Source: Paramecium octaurelia (Eukaryota > Ciliophora > Oligohymenophorea > Peniculida > Parameciidae). Taken from it: 64,000 bases of DNA. The position numbers were made by a program, and so were the translations under genes. This document shows, in pieces, positions 38,212 through 51,514 of this stretch. Every line of letters starts with the position of its first letter. Position 1 is the stretch's first letter. The stretch covers positions 1-64,000 of the forward strand of contig CAJJDP010000034.1 in the NCBI GenBank assembly GCA_905182995.1. Reading direction: 5' to 3'. Below the pieces are notes generated by a model. That model was not told the origin of the DNA, searched no databases, and saw only the letters and a list, made by a program, of their open reading frames with translations.

Positions 38212-38797
38212 ATGTCTAAACAATTAAATTCACTCTCCAAATTCAATAATCCACATAAGCAAAAAGATGAGTTAGATCCATCAGGATAAAATTAGAAAAG
38301 CTGAAGAATAAATCAAAAGTAATTATCAAATCTTCACAATCTATTTCAATAACCATTGTTCAAACAGGTACAATAATAGCCATAATAAAAATAGAATAAC
38401 AATAATAAAAGTCAAAGAGAAAGATGATCATATTTAGAAATGTGTTGACATCATTTGGGAACAACCTACACTTTCTGATTGGCAAGATGACATTATTACT
38501 TGTTTTATGCAAATATTAGTTATGAAGTAAGCAATGAAATATTGACCAACTCATTCAGAAAATATCATTCCTTGCAAGATAGCTGGTTATTAGAGATGAA
38601 AGTACTATCAAAAACTAGAGATTATGGTTTGTTTCATTCTTGAATGAGAATTTCTATTCAAAAAACAGTATTCAAAAAAGAAAAGAATGGCAAGTATAAA
38701 AGTACTTGGATCTTTACAGAAAAGATAATCTGCTAGATTAGTGGGTAAATTTATCAACACAAAAATGAGTAAAATTAAATGCGTAAACATTTCATGA
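38212..38797 (+). CDS. Small basic hypothetical protein, 170 residues (tentative exons)
   Basis: Three introns (38,271-38,295, 38,502-38,527 and 38,627-38,648) give an open frame. The middle exon contains IWEQPTLSDWQDDIIT and SFRKYHSLQDSWLLEMK, both plausible protein. The C-terminus is very basic (KKQYSKKKRMASIKVLGSLQ). No domain is recognised. The last exon can also be read in a second frame that is open for about 38 codons, so its splice site is uncertain. The high net charge could suit nucleic-acid or ribosome binding, but this is only a guess. Confidence 0.45.
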
Positions 38798-38919
38798 TTC
38801 ATTAATATGTAATTAGTTTCAATTTCATTTTGTATTCTAGATTACTCTAATATTGTATTTCAATAAAAAAATAATTTAATATCAAATAGCACCTTGAAAT
38901 GATATATTGAACTAGATAA

Positions 38920-41819
38920 TCATAAGAAATTTATCTAACAAGCAAGGATTACTCTTATGGTGCTAAGAATTAATATTTGCAAAATTGAAAAGTATGTTTC
39001 TAGCAACCTATGTTAAATTTTAAATATTTTTATAATTTGTATTGCATCATAATCATTCAAGAAACACTCATTCATCAAATAATTTAGTACTTCATTACGA
39101 AAAACCAACATATTAATTTGGCACTTACGTGCTCTAAGGCATTATTAAATGAAATGAATTACTTTCTTATTATTATAAATTTCTATTTTTGTAATCACTT
39201 TAACATCACCTGCACCCTTAAGCATAACTATATTTTTAGATTTCTATTTCACATTCGGCTGCTTTTATTAAGTTTCTATTTATGATTCCTATTATTCATG
39301 TGTAATAATACCTTCAATTGTTATTAAAACTATTGTTCCAATTCCTGTTCTAACTTATTTGATGATTCAACTTCTTTTTGATCCTCAATAAATTTCTTGT
39401 CTATTCCCTATAATTAAACAGTTTAATCGGGTAATCTAGAAAGTGCTTCTTCAATATTGTTTGATTGATATATCTGTTCTGCTTAATGGATGGTTCTGAT
39501 TCTGGTTAACCTTGGATCTACCATTTCATATAAATCGAGTAAAGAGAACTCTACAATCTATGGCAGATATCGTTTAGATAGAACATATCTCTAAAAATAA
39601 ACCAAGAACTTCAATAGATCAGTTTTCAATTATTTATGATATTCCCTTACAGATTCAACTAAGCCAATAACTTGATTAATTCTAAATGAATCTTCTGGAG
39701 GATCAATTAAATCTTGTTCAGCTTAAGAGATATCAGAAGCATGGCCGAATTCAATAATCAAATAAAGTAATTTGAATAGCAACTCTTAATCAATAATTTA
39801 GTAAGCATACAATTCGCCAATCATTTTTATAATGGTGATTCTTCTCTATCTCTTATTAATATTATTATCTTCCAATCCACATAAAATATCATCCAATAAA
39901 CTGTCTACTACTTATCCTGTAATGTCAGGATATTTATCTTTTAAGGTTGCCAATAAACAAGCCACAATACTCAATGATGAATACCTCCCTTTGATGCTTA
40001 TTTTGAATAATTATTTAATTAGATATTTCTTGCAATTCTAATCACTTAAAGGAAGTCTTTCCATGGTTTCAAAAGCATGATTAAAATCGTCTAATTAATC
40101 AAAGATAATAAACTTGATGAACTTCTATAATTCAGACTTTTCTTTTTTTGGTTTTACTTGTCTATCAAAACTTAGCAATGCCTATGTTAATGTACTTTCC
40201 TCTTTTTAAGCTAGAGGTTTTACTTTTCTCTGTTTATCCAATTAAGTTAGTAGATATTCAAATTTCTTATATGATTCTCCAGAATATTTTAAGAATCGTC
40301 CACAATTGTTTAAGATTAAAGCGATCATCTCTACATTATAACTTATCAAATCTTCAAGCAATTAGGCTAAAATGTCTAATATGATATCCTATTTTAAAAT
40401 CTTGAATTTAGTTAACTCACACAAATATCTAAGATAACGTTGCTTTCTTTCTAGATGATCATTGGGTTTGATTTGTTTATATTGTTCTAAGAATGATTTG
40501 ATAACTTCCTCCTCAAATTCCTTATAATGTTTACACAAAGTGGCAAACAAACGACATTGATAGGGAATAACTATTGTGTAATTCTGTTTAAAGTTTTGCA
40601 TTTCTTCTAACAGTTTTTTTCTATTTTACTTAGTGTTCACAAATTCCAATGCCATCTAATCAGCTATATCAATTGAAGAGCAATCTTTCTATTTTTGATT
40701 CTATTACACTACAATTTGATTTGGATCAGGTGGATTATTGATTGTAATGAATTAACAATATAGTTTTCTTTCTTCTAACAAAAAACAATCAGTATCATCA
40801 CAACTACTAGATTGAAAATCTTGAATATTGAGATTTAAGATTTCATTCTCATTTTCATTTTCTGGATTTGAAGGGTCATATTCACCCATGCAATCTTTGA
40901 TGATTCTATAGTTGTCCTTGAGTCTTATGAATTGTTCCTTCATCTCCTTGATTTTTTGATTGACAGATGGATCAGTCTAATTTTCAGCTAATTTATGAAT
41001 ATCATTATATAAATTTGTAAGGGTAGTTTCAATAAACTTAATATACTCCTTTAATACATCTTCCACTGTTTTGTACTAGGTATCAATAAAAATGTTTTGT
41101 AAGTCTGGATTTATTAGAAAGTCTTATCTTGTTTCATACTTATGTTTTCCAAAATACTGAAAACCAAGGTGATTCATAAAATTGGTCATCACCTATATAT
41201 TAATAAGCAACTAATCCAAAGATAAATGAGGAAGAAGATATTTAAACATCTCTTTAAAATCTTTTTGTTAAAACATGGGTTTATGCAATTCTCCAAAAAG
41301 TCTTAAAAGATTCTTTCGTTTTTATGCTCTTTTATCTTCATTCTCATAATTTCCACCTTTCTTCTCTAATAATGATTAAGCATGTTTTATCGCTGTTGAG
41401 TAAAGTATGGTTTTAAATTCATTGTAATTATTCAAAACTATGCACAATTCAACAAAGAATTTAATATTTGATTGATGCAATTGACAGTCTATTATTGTAT
41501 TTGCAATTTCTTATAATGACCTAAAGTATTATGACATCACTATACTTCGATAAATCATACTCTCTTATTTCTTTCAAAACACTCTCGTACTTTTTCTTAG
41601 TTGTTCGATTGGAGTCTGCATCCTTTATTTTTTCACATAATTTAAGCACTTTTTCTTACTTAATTGGTTTAAGATTTGCATCCACTATTTATATTGATTA
41701 ACATTATGAATACGTTTAAATTTTTTTAAGTTGTCTTTAAGAATTTGTAATTCCTCAATTTCTTGGTACTTTTATTTTAACTCAGGGTTTAATGTTGCAG
41801 TAATTTTCTGAGTTTCCAT
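38920..41819 (-). CDS. UPF2: UPF2, nonsense-mediated mRNA decay factor, 940 residues
   Basis: Introns at 41,685-41,713, 41,521-41,545 and 39,289-39,311 are removed. Three MIF4G-type helical repeats can be followed. The first starts FKLDANLKPIKQEK and continues FFVELCIVLNNY and LLRLFGELHKP. The second is QMALEFVNTKQNRKKLLEE, then YLRYLCELTKFKI and LNNCGRFLKYSG. The third includes KMIGELYAYQIIDQELLF, LIDPPEDSFRINQVIG and LVYFQRYVLSK. The DPPEDSFR motif and the order of repeats are specific for UPF2, the scaffold that links UPF1 to UPF3 and the exon-junction complex. Human UPF2 is longer. After the third repeat come a Gln/Glu-rich linker and a C-terminal part (VKVITKIEIYNNKKVIHF), probably the UPF1-binding region. 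The final 30 residues are less certain. Confidence 0.88.
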
Positions 41820-41928
41820 AATTAATTAAAATTATTCAATAAATAATATATATGCAAATTATATATATTAGAGTTATTTTTAATAATGATCGAACTTAAT
41901 TTTTAATTCTTCAATATAATTACGTATA

Positions 41929-43077
41929 ATGGATTAATTAACAACCAAAGTAGCAACAAGAGATGACATCCTCTCATACTTAAAAAATTGTGCCTAAAAT
42001 CGACATTCCAGAGTTGTTGCCATGTATAATTCACATTTGGATATGCTTATAGAAGGTATAAAATGCTTTTTACCCTTTTGTAGGCAATGACTAAGATCTA
42101 ATGGTTTTTCCAATTGATGATAGACTTGCCAACAGAGCTCACGGAGCCATGGAAACTGGCAATGTAAAAAACTACAGAATCAGTTCGCTTGATTTTCATA
42201 TGAATAGACTCTTTCGATCAGCTGAAATTATTGGATTAAAGATCGATCTCACAAAAGAATAAATCAAAAGTAATACTTATTTGAAATTGTAGATAAAATA
42301 CATGAGATGGCCTATTTAGCTTATAAAGTCTTGGAAAGAGAAAATCATCCAAATTTATAAGATTAAATATTAGTTCTTAAAATTTGGGTCTCTACTGGAA
42401 TTGGAGACTTTGATATCTATGGATGTGTAAGCACATTTGTTATCTTTAGAATAAGAAATCAATTGTTTATGCTGCTCTGTACATAAATGGAAATGTTGGG
42501 GATGATTCCGATAAAGGAGTGAAAGAATACATCCACCTTGATATGTGGACCTAACCTAATTACTTTTCGAATGCCAAAACAGTAAACTATTTGGAACTTG
42601 CAACAATGGCAGATTATTCAAAAGTTAGAGGAGGATATTTTGGAATAAAAGTTGATCCCCAAGGAAACTTATTGGAAGGAGCCATTTCGAACGTTGCTTT
42701 CATAACTAAAGATAGTACATTTGGCTATCCGCCTTTGAGCAAAACAATTAGAGGAAATACTTTAAATAAAGCTTTGAAAATAGTAGACAGCGATTTGTTG
42801 CCAAAGAGTTCTGTGAAAAAAGTCAAAGAAATTGAATTGAACATCAAGGATATTGATCAAATTGTAGAGTTATTCCATTTAAGTAATGATCATGTAACTC
42901 TTTTTTAATGATTTTTCTTAGATTATTCCGATTTTGAGTGTTAATGATTAGCCTATAGGAAATGGGGAGGTCGGACCAATTACAAAATATTTATAGGAGA
43001 AGCTAGAAATTGCAAGAGCAAGTGTGAAATTGGATACATCTGGAGACGTAATCAAGGGATTTGAGTCATAATAATGA
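41929..43077 (+). CDS. PLP-dependent class-IV aminotransferase (BCAT/ADC-lyase-like), 348 residues
   Basis: Introns at 42,056-42,083, 42,270-42,292, 42,427-42,449 and 42,894-42,921 are removed. After RLANRAHGAMETGNVKNYR and LDFHMNRLFRSAEI (the substrate-side motif of the fold), the catalytic lysine lies in AKTVNYLELA near residue 192, followed by VDPQGNLLEGAISNVAFI, the EGxxSN phosphate-binding motif of fold-type-IV PLP enzymes, and later LSVNDQPIGNGEVGPIT. These enzymes are branched-chain or D-amino-acid aminotransferases or aminodeoxychorismate lyases, and sequence alone does not decide between them. No targeting peptide is obvious. The spacer to UPF2 is 109 bp. Confidence 0.88.
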
Positions 43078-43151
43078 TAATAAATAAAAAAATCAAGTGA
43101 TTTATTATAGAATAAGAACATAATTATTCTTAATTGTTAAAGTATTTTAAG

Positions 43152-44234
43152 TCAAAAATTATATTTATCAAATATTCTTTTTTTTTATGGTTATTTAACA
43201 TTGATAGGCAAAGGTTTTAGAGCATTTTCAAATTCTATTTTACACAAGTCAAATTCAAATTATCTGCTTTTTTCATGGAATGAAGAGGTTCTTGTGGTTG
43301 TTTACTCATCCAATTACTTGTTCTTCTCATTGTGGAATGAGGCTTTTCTCACATGTTCAATGGGTTTATTGGTTTCTCCTTCATTTGATACATCTTCATC
43401 AAAAATAAATTGGTTTAAGGTGATTTTAAGTAATGGTTTAATTTAATTGTTGCATTTTGAAAATCTATTGTGAAAGTAATGAATTTCTTATGATTTGCCT
43501 ATATATTGTTTTGATGTGAGATGCATGAGAGCCCTTTACTTCTAAATCAGTTCAATGGGGAAGTTCATTCCTGACATGATTATCTTGTAATCAAATGATC
43601 CTTGTTCAAATACAAGTTAAACCTATTCAAATGAGTTGTTTTCAACGTAATATCTGAAACCTTTTTGAAGCAATCCATTCTTGTAATAACCATCTTCCAA
43701 CATTCTTTTGTCGAAGTCTAAGATTCTACCTAGTCCATCAAGTTTATTATTCTTGAACTCCCCTATGTACATTTAATTTTCATTGATGATAAATCCCACC
43801 AAAGATAACAAGAGTTTGCTTTTATAGAGTGACGGGAATTGTTTTATGAATTCAGAGAATAGTTTTTATTCTTTGCTTGGTTAGCAATCCTAATCTTCGT
43901 ATTAACCATTTTTCAAAAATGATCTCAATCTCCACTATTTGCCATTAAACAGCAATGCTTTATTAATTAACACAGAATTTTGATATTCTCCTATCATCAC
44001 CTCATTGTTGGTTATCAATATTCCGATCCCTTCAATCGAGTGGTTCTTAAATGTTGCCTTTAAAATTCCACCAAATGGAAATATAATCATGCCTTCCCCA
44101 TTGTACAAATCATTCTTCCATTACCCATAATAAAGGCAAGAATCGTCATAAACAAAAACACCTAGCCCAATCTTTTTATAAAAGTAATCAAGTTGCCCAT
44201 AATACAATCCATTGTTAAATTATACTACTTTCAT
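43152..44234 (-). CDS. MORN-repeat protein, 360 residues
   Basis: The gene is intronless. It contains several MORN-like units with the YxGxxxxxxxxGxG spacing: YYGQLDYFYKKIGLG, YYGQWKNDLYNGEG, MIGEYQNSVLINK and YIGEFKNNKLDGLG, spread over about residues 8-215. The C-terminal 130 residues are Lys/Glu-rich and unstructured-looking. MORN proteins often bind acidic phospholipids or organise cortical and ciliary membrane structures in protists. No kinase domain is fused. Start ATG follows a 237-bp divergent spacer. It converges with the aminotransferase gene (74 bp). Confidence 0.82.
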
Positions 44235-44471
44235 TAAAATATTTAAGTTAAATTAAGTTTATAATCAAAAATATTACTATCAATCCTTTTATTAAATCCA
44301 TATAGAACTTTAAAATCGTCTTAGGCTATTATTAATTAAATGATATTGATTTGAATATAATAGCTGTCTTCAATACTCAAGAGTTTTTTAATAAAAAAGC
44401 AGCCTAAATTATGTGATTTATATTATAATTCCAACTGATTCAATTAAGTCATTTATTATATTTTTTTTTAA

Positions 44472-47334
44472 ATGAATTAAAAAAAATCATATTCTCATTT
44501 GGAAATTCGTCTAGAAACCCTTGAGGCACTCTGGATTCAACATTCAGGGTTCCTGGACAAGATTACCAAGGAGAGCGGAGTTAATTACTACTATCAACAA
44601 AGTTGGATAGTTTTAGAAGGTATGATTTGATTAAATTATGAAGGAAATCCTAATTACTGCGAGAATGCCGCTTAAAGAATTTACTCAAAGGTATACGAAG
44701 ACTTTATTATGCAAATTGAATAATTCAGGAGCAACGATGAGATGAAACCTTTTTATTAATTATTTTAAAACCCCCAGTATAGAGAATTAAGCAAAGGCAT
44801 CCAAGGATTTTGGATTTATTCTGCCTAATCGCTTATGAAGTAATATCTAAACATGGAGTTGAAGGGATATCAATCTCGTTTCCCAGAATTGCCTTAGTAT
44901 TTTCTTATAACTTGGTTCCCTAAAATACAAATGTTGTATATCTAATAATTGGTTTTCCAAATGATCGGTTTTAGATACACCCAATAAGGTTTGAACCAAA
45001 AATTCAAATTTGATGGTTAATACAATGTGACAGCCTTAGAAGCAATATCCATCTATCTAAATTTGGATTTGGACAGTATTATCAACTAGTACTCACTATA
45101 AATAGAGTTGAATCAAATACCAAATCAATTTTACTTGGTGATCAAAGCAAATAATAAGAACTCGATCACAGAAACTTGTCGGATATTAGAGAATTATTTG
45201 GAAAGAAAGAATTTTTGGTCTATAGCCTATTTACAAATAAAGTTGAGTTCTAAAGACATCTATTATTTGAAGAAGAATTTAAATGATTAAATCAGATCCA
45301 ATAGCACAATAAATATATACTCCTACGAAGAGATGATTCAAGAATCAAAGAGATTAGATCAATAATTTTATATTAATTTGACTGAAATTATAATTCAAAG
45401 ACACAGTATCTCTTAAATTTATTATCTTAGGTCCTGATTCGTTATTTGTTTTTGGAGATGCCGATAAGTAGGGTGAAATTACAGATACAATTATTTAAAT
45501 TGTTAGGAAGCTGAAGTAAAATAATAGAATAGAATAAGAAGATAGACTTTCACAGTAGTTTACTTATAAGGAGAATTCAAATCAGTAGTTTTTATGGAAC
45601 CCTTAGGTAAATTAGTAAATATCTATTCCTTTCTAAAACAATTCTAAGAATTATTATTAAGACTATAACCAAAAATAATTTGATCAACGTCCTGTTCATT
45701 AGCTATTCGGAACTAGTTTAAATGATTAATAGACAAATCCTTATGAATATACAAAGTAGAATTAGACTATAAATGATTAATAGACAAATCCTTATTATTA
45801 TACAAAGTAGATTTAGACAAGTGAACCTTTTTGGAATGACGATTAACCTGATCGTCCTTTGAAAAACTATAAGAAATATTAGAAAAATTATGACAATAAC
45901 TGGTCTTAGTCCAAGAATTATAATTAGAAGAGATATAAGCAAAGATAACGCGATTAAGATTTTTAGGAACTAGATGTTACTTTGTATGTTCCAAAAGTGC
46001 CACAAAATAATTAAAATAACTCTGTCTTCTCTTCTCCTTAATAATAGGAAGAAGAGAAATCTTCATAATTACTAATTGTAGAAGAATTGAATAAGGTGAT
46101 CAAATGTTAAATAATTAAAATAGAACTATTTTCATATTAAATAATTTATACCTAAAACCATTATAAAAATAGTCAGAAAATCAATTTTTAGGAATTTAAG
46201 TTATCCTTTGAGGATTTCATGAAGAAGTATTATAATCTATAAGCTGAAATAACATTAGTATTTAACATTGAGAATATAATAATTAACGTCAATTTTAAAT
46301 AATAGGAGGACATCCATTAAGTTAAAAATGTTTTCCATAAGTATTTTTTGTAATAAATGTATTATGTGACCTAATACTCGACTTAAGCCTTGGGTCTAGT
46401 CAACATTTTAAAAGTAAATTCCAATGTGCAATATTTCTCAACTAAAACAGAGCTAACAGGATTTTTGAATGAGGATTAGTTCTCAGAATTAGTTGAAATT
46501 TAGGATGGTCAATAGATGGCAATCAAAGTAAGCAACTTCTCATATAGGAATCATAACTAATTAAGGGAGAAGTTTAATAATTTTGAGATTTCCTAATCCT
46601 TTTAATAGAATTCCTCAGTCTTAGATATATCTAGACAAGTAGGATAAGGGAAAAAAGTAATTCTTATTTCTGAAGATTAATTACAATATTTAAATCAAGA
46701 ATTTGTTGATTTAGAAGCATGTTAATTGAAAAAGTTCAAAGAGTTCTTTAAGCTACCTTTCTACTTTGTATAGATTGAATATATCGAGGAACTTCTAGAG
46801 TAAGCGAGAGTCGAATTTAGAAGGATGAATGAGAAGTATGTGAAGGCTTAAGTGTAAGCCAAAGAAAAGGAAAATAATAAGGTTTGGATGAAAGAGATAA
46901 AGAAGGATCAATTATGTTAAGCCTTTAAATTATATTGTTACAATATGATGGAAGCATTTTATATGAATCTACTAAATGATCTTAATGAATCTCTAATGTG
47001 CACAGAAGAATATTAGTCTAATTAATATTAATCTATGTATCATGAAGTAATCATAGATTTGGGTAAGAGAGAATTGAATCCAAGAGATCCTCAAAGCGTT
47101 GAAGATTTGTTATTTAATTCAGATTTTAAATGTAAAGCATTCAAATAGTATCATAGTTGAGCCTAAAGATAGTAATTTTTTTATTGATTTGCCTCTAGGA
47201 ACATTTATCACCGTGTGGGTTCGTAATTAGAAGGATATTTTGACTGAATTTTAATAGATTAAGAAGAATGAAATCCTTCCAAGGTATTTGATTATTACTT
47301 ATATTATTGTAGAGGATATATCCTAAAATCATGA
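44472..47334 (+). CDS. Gln-rich hypothetical protein, 919 residues
   Basis: Four introns are placed (44,620-44,643; 45,406-45,430; 47,148-47,172; 47,284-47,312). Without the third, the protein would stop at 47,158, but the extension to 47,334 reads like protein (FFIDLPLGTFITVWVRNQKD). I do not recognise the family. Residues 1-300 look globular (FWIYSAQSLMKQYLNMELKG, FYLVIKANNKNSITETCRIL). A low-complexity, Gln/Asn/Tyr-rich segment with a 17-residue tandem repeat follows (about 400-470), then a mostly helical C-terminal half. It is not membrane-spanning. Confidence 0.65.
45721..45822 (+). repeat. 51-bp tandem repeat, two units, in frame
   Basis: Two adjacent 51-bp units (45,721-45,771 and 45,772-45,822) encode NDQQTNPYEYTKQNQTI and NDQQTNPYYYTKQIQTS. 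The nucleotide match is near-complete, so the duplication is fairly recent. Confidence 0.8.
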
Positions 47335-47375
47335 TTTGTTAGATTATTGCATAACATGAGACGTTGATATATTAA

Positions 47376-47838
47376 ATGGATATATCAAGAAAATATAAAA
47401 AATTTAAACATAAAATTATTAAATGAAGAGATTCGAAATGTATAAGAACATTGTCCTTTGAGAATCTTCATAAATATAAAAACAGAGTAAAGCCTCAGAA
47501 GGTGGAATTATAATCTCAATTACAAAAGTTTAATCATAACATTTTCATAAATGCATATGTAGAATTCGGACGAGAATTACCTTGGTTATATTATGCAATT
47601 GGGAATATGAATATTTTATGAACAAAATAGCAGATTATCGAAATATGCAAGAAAGTAATTCATGTAAGAGACCCTTAAAATATATATGAAACATGATATT
47701 CCTGCTATTTAGTCATCATCCGTTACCAATTGGGAGGATATAATTTCTGAGCTAAGTAGGAAGGAGTCATGTTTGTTGAAAAAGATGGATTAAAGAAGAT
47801 GCAATGGGGACGACCAATCAATAGAATTGAAATTATGA
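47376..47838 (+). pseudogene. Decayed coding sequence, product unknown
   Basis: An ATG opens MDISRKYKKFKHKIIK, then an in-frame TGA is followed by about 55 protein-like codons (KYKNRVKPQKVELQSQ, INAYVEFGRELPWLYYA) to a second TGA. A frame shifted by one base then carries about 65 good codons (RLSKYARKQFMQETLK, VTNWEDIISELSRKES) to a TGA at 47,836. No intron of normal size joins the two halves. The pattern fits a recent pseudogene, common in Paramecium after whole-genome duplication. A real gene with a sequence error is possible. Confidence 0.5.
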
Positions 47839-48003
47839 TTTGTATAAAGTTTTCTTTTAATGGATTAAATAAGAAATGTGAATTCTGTTGTTTTCGTATT
47901 GACCATGAACAATTTCATCATCATGTACGTGTATTAAATTAATTTCCATTAGATCCATAATACACAATAAATGATTAATATATATAACTATTTATCTTCA
48001 ATT

Positions 48004-51000
48004 ATGCATTTTAACAATTAAATATGGGCCATCTTGTGGAAAAATATGAAGATGACCAATATGAAAGAGTTAGGCAAAGAGTTGTTCATCCCATTGATAA
48101 CGATATTCGTGTTGTTGATGGTGTAGGAAGGTGATGAGGGTACTGGGAAGCTGTTCATGGCGATTATGGTGCCTGTTTACATTCCATCTTGTTTTGTGGG
48201 TTTATGCAGATAATTGTTAGTGGAATATGTTCATGAGAAGACAAATAAATACAGAGATCTGTATAAAGTATGTTGTATTTCTTAACATTAGATTATGGGC
48301 ATGAAATTGCAAAATTATAGGATAGCTTGGTTTATTACATATATACTAAAGAGTTTACTTATAGGCTCATTGATATTGGTAACATTGCTATATAAATTGA
48401 ACTTCTAACAATCTCTTTAGATGGTGATCTGCTTTATGTTATTCATTTTGGCCTAAGTTGGATAGACTTTATTATTATCGACTTTCTTCAGCAATTCTTA
48501 GTTGGCCGGGGAGTTTGGATCCTTCTTTTAAACAATCTTGTCTACCTTTTATTTTGCATCATTATACGAAATGGAATATTTAGTTTACGTTTGTCCATAA
48601 TCGATTATTTCATTTTACCTGATGAATAAATTAAATGGTAGTAATATAGAAGGGGTGTCATATTATTGCATTTTGAGTTTATCAATCCATCTGATTGTCT
48701 ATTATGTTTTGTTCAATGTTTTGGAAGAGCAATGCATGAAGGGGGGCAGATGTTTATGGACAAGGAATTATAAGACAGGGTATGTCTAATTAGAGGATCA
48801 AATGGAGGTAATAAGTACAATATATAAAGATGAGAAGATAATATGATGAGGAGGGATTAGCCTTTACATCAGTTGAAATTGTTAAATTGTTTAAGCAATA
48901 TGGAGATGTGGTGGCAGTGGACAATTTGAATCTCAAGATCTATTCTCAATAAATCCTTTGCATTTTGGGGTAGAATGGAGCTGGCAAAACTACAACACTC
49001 AATATATTGACAGGATTAATGGAGAAAACAAGTGGCAAGATCTTATATTTTGGCAAGAGCTTTGACAAGAAAAGAGATGAAATTCAAAAGCTAATTGGAT
49101 TCTGTCCCTAGGAGAACTTATTGTATGATCAACTGACAGTCTAAGAATCATTGCAATACTAAAGTATGATGAGAGGCACAGACTCAACATCTGAAATTGA
49201 TATGTGGTTGAATCTGATGTAATTACAACAATACTCCAATTACAAGACTCATGAACTGAGTGGTGGGAATAAACGTAAGTTGCAGATTGCCTTGGCTTTG
49301 GTGGGAGGCTCATAAATCATATTTCTCGATGAACCCACTGCCAGTATTGATCCTGAATCTAGAAGATAAATTTGGAAGATCTTGAAGGAAATCAAATAGA
49401 TCAACAAAACTCTCATTTTAACCACGCATTTTTTGGATGAGGCTGAAGAGTTGGCTGATCGAATTGCCATCATGAAACAAGGATAAATCAAAATCTATGG
49501 ATCTCCTGAAAATATCAAAAAGGAATTGGAAGTAGGTTTCACTTTGACTTTTGGGAATATTCAATCTTCTCAATAGTAATCAAAGATTAAACAATCCTTT
49601 CCCGAATTGGAATGCTCAATTGGATCCAAACTGGAATATGACAATATCAAATACATCCTCAATTAAAATTAACTATTTTCTATTGTTGAGAAACTGAATG
49701 AGATGAGTAAAACAGAGAATATTAAAATATAATTGATACAGAACACTTTGGAAGCAGCCTATTTGAAATTAAACAAAGACAACTTAGAGGATGATAAAAT
49801 AATCAAGGAATACTCGTTCCCTATTAAATCCACCAATGATGTTAAAAGTAAATAATTACTCCAAATATCTGCGTTGCTATATAAGAAGTATTATGTTCTC
49901 AAGAGGAACTTCACTTTGTAATTGATGCTAATCTTGCCTATGCTCATCTTATTAATTGCCTATATTTTTGGATATCACTTATTGTAGGATGAAGCCTAAA
50001 CACAATTTTTTGTATCATTATTTATCTCTCAATCCTTCAGCCTTAATTCGTCAATATTCATCAGCACTCCAATTCTTGAGAGAGAACTCAAGATTAGACA
50101 ATAATTAAAATAAATGGGGGTTTCCTAATTTACATACATTTTTGGAACATTCATAGGAGACTACTTTATTATATTGATTGTAACTTCATTCATCTATGTA
50201 TTATCAATTTAAATTGATATGCTCCTAACAGCAGAATAATTACTAATCATACTAAGTTTATTTGGGTTATCAGTGATTTCATTCTCATATGCATCCTCCT
50301 TTATGTTTAGTTCTAACTAGAGTGCTTTTAAAATATTCCCAGTCATCAATTTCTTATTTTGCTATTTTCTACCATCTATGATTGATCTTCAACTTCAAAA
50401 TCAATATAGTGAAGTATTTACCTGCATATTCCCACTCTATACTTTGAATTTGGCATTGAAAGATGATAATCAAGATTATTCTATATACTTCTTGGTCTAA
50501 TTCGTCATATACATGTTTTTATACCAGGCTTTAGAGAAAAATATAATACTATTTGAGAATAGAAAGAATTTGTAGGATAGGAACAATAAGTTGTAGGTTC
50601 AAAATGTTCAATATGGATACAATTCAAATAAACAAGTGCTTAAGTAAATCGATCTTTAATTGTGCCCTCAAAAGATACTGACACTGCTCGGTCCAAATGG
50701 TGCTGGTAAAACTACACTCATTCAATTGATTACAGATTGTCTTAAAACAAGGTGGGGTAGCATAATGTACAATGAAAAAATGATCATTTCCTCTTGCTAA
50801 CAATCTGAAGGCTTGTGGGAAGATTTAACAGCTGAAGAAATCTTGTACTTATTCGCAAGAATCAAAGGGGGTATTAGGAATGTTAAAAATGAGATTTCGT
50901 AGATTTTAAGGATTCTATAAATCAAAGGCAAGATTGTGAATATGTCAGGTGGTCAGAGGAGGAAGGTCGCCTTGGCTATAAGTCTCATTGGGGACAGTGG

Positions 51001-51475
51001 TATGATTATCCTAGATGAACCATCCAATGGGCTTGATCCCATTTCAAGAAGAAATCTTCAAAACATGATCAAGGCTCATGTCCAAAAGAGAAACAGCTCT
51101 ATCATTTTGACTACACACGACATGGATGAGGCTTAATATTTAAGTGATAGCATAAGTTTTATTATCAATGGCTAATAACCATTCCCACAATAGAGTGTTA
51201 CATAATTAATTGAATAATACGGGAGTGGAATTATACTAACTATTAGAGCTAAGAGCAAAGAGGCTTTGGATTAGGTAATATTGGCTTTTCCGAAACATCA
51301 AAAAGAAGGACTGTTGATTGTTATTAAGTTGGGGAACGAATATGATGTGGCCACCACGATTAAGATACTTAAGAATTTATGTTAAGAGGATTTGATAGGG
51401 TCATTTACTATTAGACAAGCGAATTTGGAGTAAGTGTTCTTGAGGCAATGTAGAAAATAATATGATGAAGATTGA
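48004..51475 (+). CDS. Full-size ABCA-type ABC transporter, 1,141 residues
   Basis: Introns at 48,268-48,291 and 48,808-48,829 are removed. The order is TMD1-NBD1-TMD2-NBD2. The N-terminal [19 protein letters not shown] is the ABCA-type start, but the large extracellular loop usual after TM1 is short. NBD1 has Walker [12 protein letters not shown] (near residue 305), signature [12 protein letters not shown] and Walker [14 protein letters not shown] with the H-loop TTHF. NBD2 has [10 protein letters not shown] (near 880), [25 protein letters not shown] and TTHDMDEA. Both nucleotide sites look catalytically complete. ABCA proteins move lipids across membranes. The protein is much shorter than animal ABCAs but similar to many protist members. 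Confidence 0.92.
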
Positions 51476-51514
51476 GTATGTAATTTATGTAAAGTTATTT
51501 TTAATTTTTAATAT

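Noticed and set aside
38608..38802. Minus-strand 64-residue hydrophobic frame
   Set aside because: It is antisense to the basic C-terminal exon of the gene at 38,212-38,797.
48999..49491. Minus-strand frames at 48,999-49,491
   Set aside because: They are antisense to the first nucleotide-binding domain of the ABC transporter, whose Walker and signature motifs are unambiguous.
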